Shown one piece after another: positions 59,719-64,000 of a DNA stretch of 64,000 bases. The notes under the pieces were generated by a model. It was not told the origin of the DNA. It ran no database searches and saw only the letters and a list, made by a program, of their open reading frames with translations. This stretch comes from Halovivax ruber XH-70 (lineage in GTDB: Archaea; Halobacteriota; Halobacteria; Halobacteriales; Natrialbaceae): assembly GCF_000328525.1 (NCBI RefSeq), contig NC_019964.1, positions 1,674,001 to 1,738,000 of the forward strand, in the 5' to 3' direction. Each line of letters begins with the position of its first letter. Within the stretch, counting starts at the first letter, position 1. Both the position numbers and the translations under genes were made by a program.

Positions 59719-61926
59719 TCAGGAACACTGATTGAAGTCCGACCGGGTTATCGTCCCCCCAACGTCGACAGTTCCCTGCAGACAGCGGTCGCCAGCGGGT
59801 GATTCGAGGACAATTTCGACATCGACCGACTCCAACTGAGACGAGTCGAGCGAGACCGTAAAGGGACTCGCCGGGGAGGCCTGTTGCCGCGAACCGATCG
59901 GGGAACCGGAACTGTCGTAGATAGTCGTCGTGACTCCAGAGACTGAACCAGGGGCGTCGATAGTGTAGTCGACCGTGACCGAGTTAGTGTATGGCCAGAT
60001 CCACAGTTGTCCATCGACGTTCGCCGTCGCTTCGAGCGACTCGAACGAAGGAATGCCCTGTTCAATCGTAACAGTGTCCGTATCACTGGTGCCGAGGGTG
60101 TCACTGTAGCCGATCGAGGCCGATTGGCCGGCATCACCCACCACGTCGATGTCAGTCACTTCGATCGTCAACGGTCCCCCACTGTTGCCCTGTGGAGACA
60201 GCCGAATCTCGTCGGTCGACGGATCGTACGTCACGTATTCCACGTTCTGTCCACTCGTCACGGATACCGTCGCGCCGGTGTAATCGATTATCGTACCCTG
60301 CGCACTCGAGAGATCGATCGTCACCTCGTCCTTGTTACCGATCGCATCCGAATTGAACGTAATCGTCTGCGTGGTACTGTCGGTTGAGACGTCGCTCACG
60401 TCAAAGTCGACCGGTGAGTCGGCCACCTGGACGGCAAACGTGTCAGACACCTCTACCGGAGCCGCATTGTCTGCGTCGGCCGTGACGGTCGCCGTGTACG
60501 GACTGCCAGCTTCGAACGGACCAAGCTGCGACGTCCCGCCGTCTTCACCAAACGTGACGCTCGTCGTCTCGCCCGTGATATCGGCGACAGGCATCGATTC
60601 GTCGTAGACGATCGTTCCGTTTGGTGCTTCGACAGTCAATCCTGCCGACAGTCCCTCGGTCTCGACTCCGTTCATCTCCTCCACGGTCACGTCGACGGGG
60701 AACTGGGTCTCGCTGTCAGTATCCGAGATCGTCACCGGTTGGACATCGAGGCTCGGCCCCGACGGTGGGGCCTCATCACCGTCACCGATGGAGAGGCTGC
60801 TCTGGACGGAAGACGTCCCGACGGCTGCGTACAAACTCGCTGTGCCTGTGTCCGCCCCATCCGTTTTCACGGTGACGTCGACACTGCCGTCTTCGCTCGT
60901 CCGATTGGCCGCCGTAACGGTGAGACCGCCGGTGTGGGACGCGTAGATGTCGATCGGAGTCGACGCAACCGGAGCACCGGTTCGGCTGTCGGTGACCGTG
61001 ACCTCGAAGTGTTCGGTATCGTCCGACGTATCCATCTGTACGTCCGTCTTGTTCCAGATGAGGTCGTACTGGCCAGTCCCGTCGCTAATGCCATCTAGCT
61101 GGCCCGTCGATTCACCGTCCGATCCGACACCGACACGAGAGATCGAGAGGGTGATCGGGTCGGTTTCGTTGTCGTTGTAATCGACGGAGACCGACGACGA
61201 ACCGACCGTGATATCGGCATACTCGTCGACACCGTTATCGCGCAACGTCTTCGCCCAGTGAGCTGGGTTCTGCGTCGGGATAGTCACGTTCAGGTCACTG
61301 CGATCCCGAATGGTGCGCTGAATTTGACCATCCAACTGTGTCACGTCGATCGACTCGGCAGCACGACCATGTTTGCTCCACTCACCGTCGAGAGCGATGA
61401 GCGAGACGGAGTTTCTGGAAAACAGCCGCTGGTCAGCGATCGTCACGTTTCCATCGGCGAACTCGTTGTAGACGAGGGAGTGTTCGATCGTGGTGACTGG
61501 GGCAGACTCGTACTCGTAGTACCCCGGTTCGTATCTGAGGGAACTCGTCTGGAGCGAGGTCGGGTTTGCGCCGTCAATCTCGTCTAACGCCCCAACGCCG
61601 TCGATCGTGATCGGCGAGTCGGCTTCGACTGCTGACAGCCTCCCCGCTGCAGGTGGCGGGTTGATGGCGAACGTCCGAGGTTCGTACGACGTGCCGAGGG
61701 TGACGGACATCGTGCGTGCGTCGGATCCACCGTTCGCGTTCTGGATCGCGTTCCGCACGTCCACGAGCTCGGCCTCGACGTCGTTCTGGTGGTCCCACTC
61801 AGTCTGTTCGTTCTCTGTCGGAACGACGTTGGCCTGATAGAGGGCGAGGGCCGACACGAGCAGGCCGAACATGAGCACCGCTCCGATGACGACGGTGACG
61901 GCGCGCTCCCGACCCTCGGCGGGCAT
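59719..61926 (-). CDS. large pilin-like surface protein with Ig-type repeats
   Basis: This 735-residue protein begins MPAEGRERAVTVVIGAVLMF, followed by LLVSALALYQ: a charged head and one hydrophobic helix, the type IV pilin-like N-terminus of haloarchaeal DUF7289-like proteins. The rest is extracellular. About 50-260 is a conserved-looking unit with SLVYNEFADGNVTIADQRLF. From about 300 onward come Ser/Thr/Asp-rich Ig-like beta repeats (EHFEVTVTDSRTGAPVASTP, QFPVDVTVEEMNGVETEGLS). A Cys pair (DRCLQG and FNQCS) closes the C-terminus. It is much longer than a pilin and may be an adhesin or S-layer-associated protein. Confidence 0.8.
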   Translation of the reverse strand: MPAEGRERAVTVVIGAVLMFGLLVSALALYQANVVPTENEQTEWDHQNDVEAELVDVRNAIQNANGGSDARTMSVTLGTSYEPRTFAINPPPAAGRLSAVEADSPITIDGVGALDEIDGANPTSLQTSSLRYEPGYYEYESAPVTTIEHSLVYNEFADGNVTIADQRLFSRNSVSLIALDGEWSKHGRAAESIDVTQLDGQIQRTIRDRSDLNVTIPTQNPAHWAKTLRDNGVDEYADITVGSSSVSVDYNDNETDPITLSISRVGVGSDGESTGQLDGISDGTGQYDLIWNKTDVQMDTSDDTEHFEVTVTDSRTGAPVASTPIDIYASHTGGLTVTAANRTSEDGSVDVTVKTDGADTGTASLYAAVGTSSVQSSLSIGDGDEAPPSGPSLDVQPVTISDTDSETQFPVDVTVEEMNGVETEGLSAGLTVEAPNGTIVYDESMPVADITGETTSVTFGEDGGTSQLGPFEAGSPYTATVTADADNAAPVEVSDTFAVQVADSPVDFDVSDVSTDSTTQTITFNSDAIGNKDEVTIDLSSAQGTIIDYTGATVSVTSGQNVEYVTYDPSTDEIRLSPQGNSGGPLTIEVTDIDVVGDAGQSASIGYSDTLGTSDTDTVTIEQGIPSFESLEATANVDGQLWIWPYTNSVTVDYTIDAPGSVSGVTTTIYDSSGSPIGSRQQASPASPFTVSLDSSQLESVDVEIVLESPAGDRCLQGTVDVGGTITRSDFNQCS

Positions 61927-61974
61927 GCACGGAAGAAAGTCCCGATCAGTTAAACGTGTGGCGGCCGGCTCCCC

Positions 61975-62553
61975 CTACTCGTCCTCCTCGACGACCTCAG
62001 GATCGCTCATGGCACTCTGGAGACTGTCGAGCCCGTTGACCCACTCGGTGACGAGGCCGTACTCGATGTCCTCCGCGACGGAGATGTCGACGTCTTCGTC
62101 GTCGAAGACGAGCGTTCCCGCCTGTGCGGCGTAGCCGAGCGCCGCGTCGAGTTCTTCCTCGGCTTCGGCGTCCGCGGCGGCCCGGATGTACTCGTCGACG
62201 CTCGCGTCGTCAGCGGGTCCGCCGGCGACGTACTCCTCGGCGGCGTAGAAGACACAGACCAGACTCGTCTGGACGCCGTCGACCAGCATGAGCGTCTCCT
62301 CGTCGTCGATGTCGACCTCGGAGAGGACGATCTCTCTGACTTCGCCGAGTTTTTCGAGCGTCGTCTCCTCGTCGAGTTCGCCATCGTCGTAGGCGGCGAC
62401 GATCTTGGCGACGGCGATCGCCGTATCGTCCTGTAAATTGAGCAGCAGTCTGGCCGAAGACTCGTCTTCGGGGTCGATCTCTTCGTCGTCGAGTCGGTCG
62501 ATCCAGTTCTGCCAGCGTTCCGCCGAGTAGAACTCGGTCGGGGGATTGCTCAT
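61975..62553 (-). CDS. DUF2150 family protein
   Basis: This 192-residue acidic protein starts SNPPTEFYSAERWQNWIDRL, the standard N-terminus of DUF2150. The middle shows SARLLLNLQDDTAIAVAKIV and VREIVLSEVDIDDEETLMLV. It is soluble, helical, conserved in haloarchaea and methanogens, function unknown. The gene lies 48 bases upstream of the pilin-like gene on the same strand and may be co-transcribed with it. Confidence 0.9.
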   Translation of the reverse strand: MSNPPTEFYSAERWQNWIDRLDDEEIDPEDESSARLLLNLQDDTAIAVAKIVAAYDDGELDEETTLEKLGEVREIVLSEVDIDDEETLMLVDGVQTSLVCVFYAAEEYVAGGPADDASVDEYIRAAADAEAEEELDAALGYAAQAGTLVFDDEDVDISVAEDIEYGLVTEWVNGLDSLQSAMSDPEVVEEDE

Positions 62554-62738
62554 ACCCGAACCTACACCGGCCGGGTAAAATGCCTTTCTCTACGGGCATC
62601 AGCCCGAGTGAGTGTTTCCCGTGGAAACACGTGCAGGGTGTTTACGACGCTGGTACCCAGCCCGACTCGGTCCACGGCTGCGCTGTCCGCCCGGCTTCAG
62701 TCCACCGGCTTCGGCGGTGTGGCCTCACGTCTGATCCC

Positions 62739-63581
62739 TCACGAGAGCGTCGCTTCCGTGTCGATTCCGTACACCTGACGGGGCGTTTCGACGTGTGCAG
62801 TGTGTATCGCATCGTCGTATCCATTTTCCGCGAGCCAGCGAACGCGACGCGGGACCGTCTTTGGGCCCAGGACAGCGCCCGGACGCTCCGGGTCGTCGAC
62901 GAAATCGGTCTCCATGAGAAACGGGTCGCCCCCCTCGGCCGCTCGTTCGAGGCGGTCTTTTTCGCTCATCACGCTCGGCGTGACGCCCTCGAGGCGACCG
63001 GCCGCGTAGTGTTTCACGACGCGAGTCGGATCCTGACCGACATCACGCGCCCACGTGGCCACGTCGGTCAATTCCTCGGTTGCTTCAGTGTGCAACTGAA
63101 GTGCGCAGTCTGCGTCGCTCGCGAGTTCGAGTGCGTGTCGCAGACAGGCGTTCGATTCGTCCCAGATCTCGTCCGAGACGTCGTAGTGAGGCCGGCCGGA
63201 CTTCAGGGCGAGCGCCCGGCCGTCGTCGACGAACGCACTGGCCCGATCGAGTCCCATCCTGATCCGCTCGCCGGCTTCCGTGGGGGAGCAGCCGTCGTCG
63301 ACGAGTCGCGAGATGAGCGTCGGGTGGACACCCAGCACGGGCCACGCGTGGCCGGGAAGGATTTCCGAGGCGCGATCGGCGATCTCGACCGTCGTCTCGA
63401 AAACGGCGTCGAAATCGGCCGGATCCTCGGGAAGTGGACCGAGATGCCACGACGGTTTGTTGACGATCAACAGGTGTGTTCCACCAACTCGCTCGAAGTC
63501 ACGAACGGCATCCATCCCGGCCCCAGCTGCCGGATCCAGATGCAGGTGGTTGTCGAGAACCGGAGCATCGATGCTGGTCAT
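62739..63581 (-). CDS. TatD-family metal-dependent hydrolase
   Basis: The product is 280 residues from MTSIDAPVLDNHLHLDPAAG; an upstream in-frame start would add 18 unlikely residues. The HxH motif in DNHLHLDP, LGVHPTLISRL, LQLHTEATEEL and MSEKDRLERAAEGGDPFLME with ETDF give the expected two-metal TIM-barrel ligands. Archaeal members are nuclease- or amidohydrolase-like with poorly defined substrates. It stands alone. The 185 bases to the DUF2150 gene hold no evident gene. Confidence 0.9.
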   Translation of the reverse strand: MTSIDAPVLDNHLHLDPAAGAGMDAVRDFERVGGTHLLIVNKPSWHLGPLPEDPADFDAVFETTVEIADRASEILPGHAWPVLGVHPTLISRLVDDGCSPTEAGERIRMGLDRASAFVDDGRALALKSGRPHYDVSDEIWDESNACLRHALELASDADCALQLHTEATEELTDVATWARDVGQDPTRVVKHYAAGRLEGVTPSVMSEKDRLERAAEGGDPFLMETDFVDDPERPGAVLGPKTVPRRVRWLAENGYDDAIHTAHVETPRQVYGIDTEATLS

Positions 63582-63972
63582 ATCGGGACGTTTGGCGCCG
63601 CCTGCAAAAACAGTCGGGTCGGCGTCGACTGTCACAGGAACGACGGCAGCGGTCGGTCAGTCACGGTCTGTCGGACGCAGGCGGTCAGCGCGAGAAAGAG
63701 CCGACAACCAGCCGGGGTCGGACGCTGACTCGAGATGATGTTCTGTTCACCACACCCCCATAGGTAGTAAACTTAGATTCCGTTGGTTATATCCTATACA
63801 TGAACTTTGTTTTCGGTTTGGACAGTGGCTCCCGACAAACAGTGCAAATACGCTGCATTATCCGCCGAAACGGTTCAGTGTATTACACACCACGTTACTA
63901 TTATTTGTTTCTCAATAAAATACACATAGTTTACGAACGGTTTTATAGTGAGCTACGAAAGGATGGGTTGGA
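63582..63972. other. AT-rich upstream region
   Basis: From about 63765 the sequence becomes AT-rich (TACTATTATTTGTTTCTCAA and similar) up to the start of the next gene. TTTATA at 63943-63948 stands 25 bases before the ATG at 63973, the spacing of a leaderless transcript. I see no gene in the stretch. Confidence 0.55.
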
Positions 63973-64000
63973 ATGACACACGAGCATTCCGGTCAGACGA
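63973..64000 (+). CDS. first codons of a gene running off the window
   Basis: An ATG follows a good TATA element and begins MTHEHSGQT. Only nine codons are visible, so the product cannot be named. The AT-rich upstream region and TATA spacing are the evidence that this is a real start. Confidence 0.5.

Overview
The window is haloarchaeal chromosome. The DNA is GC-rich and the proteins are acidic. A TFB, DUF7344 and bacterio-opsin-activator (HTH_10) regulators, halocyanin, two-subunit glycine dehydrogenase and an HMG-CoA synthase all point to class Halobacteria. There is no rRNA, CRISPR array or transposase, and one tRNA (tRNA-Val, CAC). Most genes are housekeeping or lineage-conserved. The unusual parts are an accessory patch at about 20.1-23.4 kb and an AT-rich scar at about 27.8-29.5 kb that ends in tRNA-Val.

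Layout. 0-6 kb: the end of a repeat protein, a DUF7344 regulator, a gene-poor kilobase, TFB and an XPB-type helicase. 5.8-9.9 kb: a DegT-family PLP enzyme facing a phosphodiesterase and a FemAB-like acyltransferase, a possible surface-polymer locus. 10-19 kb: glmS, then a long minus-strand run of CBS, DoxX, formate/nitrite channel, AI-2E-type permease, GAP family, membrane-HTH and DUF6159 genes. 19.3-25.7 kb: a small membrane protein, truncated haemoglobin, a broken winged-helix gene, a solitary RHH/UPF0175 antitoxin-like gene with a palindromic promoter, a two-gene operon with a DUF4157 (eCIS core) protein, an SDR and an RNase H-fold protein. 25.9-29.6 kb: halocyanin, rhodanese, the AT-rich island with two membrane proteins, extra copies of the tRNA-Val 3' end, and the tRNA.

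29.6-38 kb: PduO-type cobalamin adenosyltransferase, several small zinc-ribbon proteins, a frameshifted membrane protein, an NAD kinase-inositol monophosphatase fusion, and the phenylacetyl-CoA epoxidase operon paaABCD with the PaaD zinc ribbon as a separate gene and a PaaI thioesterase. 38-48.7 kb: DUF7344 and PAS/GAF/HTH_10 regulators, a GNAT, an LLM flavin oxidoreductase, an M24 protein with an altered metal site facing a ThDP enzyme and an epimerase, and a mechanosensitive-channel-like protein. 49-64 kb: an EthD-HD operon, a Tat-exported ferritin-like protein beside a palindrome, two regulators, gcvPA-gcvPB, a second AI-2E-type permease, HMG-CoA synthase, a pilin-like Ig-domain protein, DUF2150, a TatD-like hydrolase and the first codons of a gene that runs off the window.

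The best candidates for something undescribed are the DUF4157 protein with its unrecognised partner, and the three-fold tRNA-Val 3'-end repeat next to the AT-rich island.
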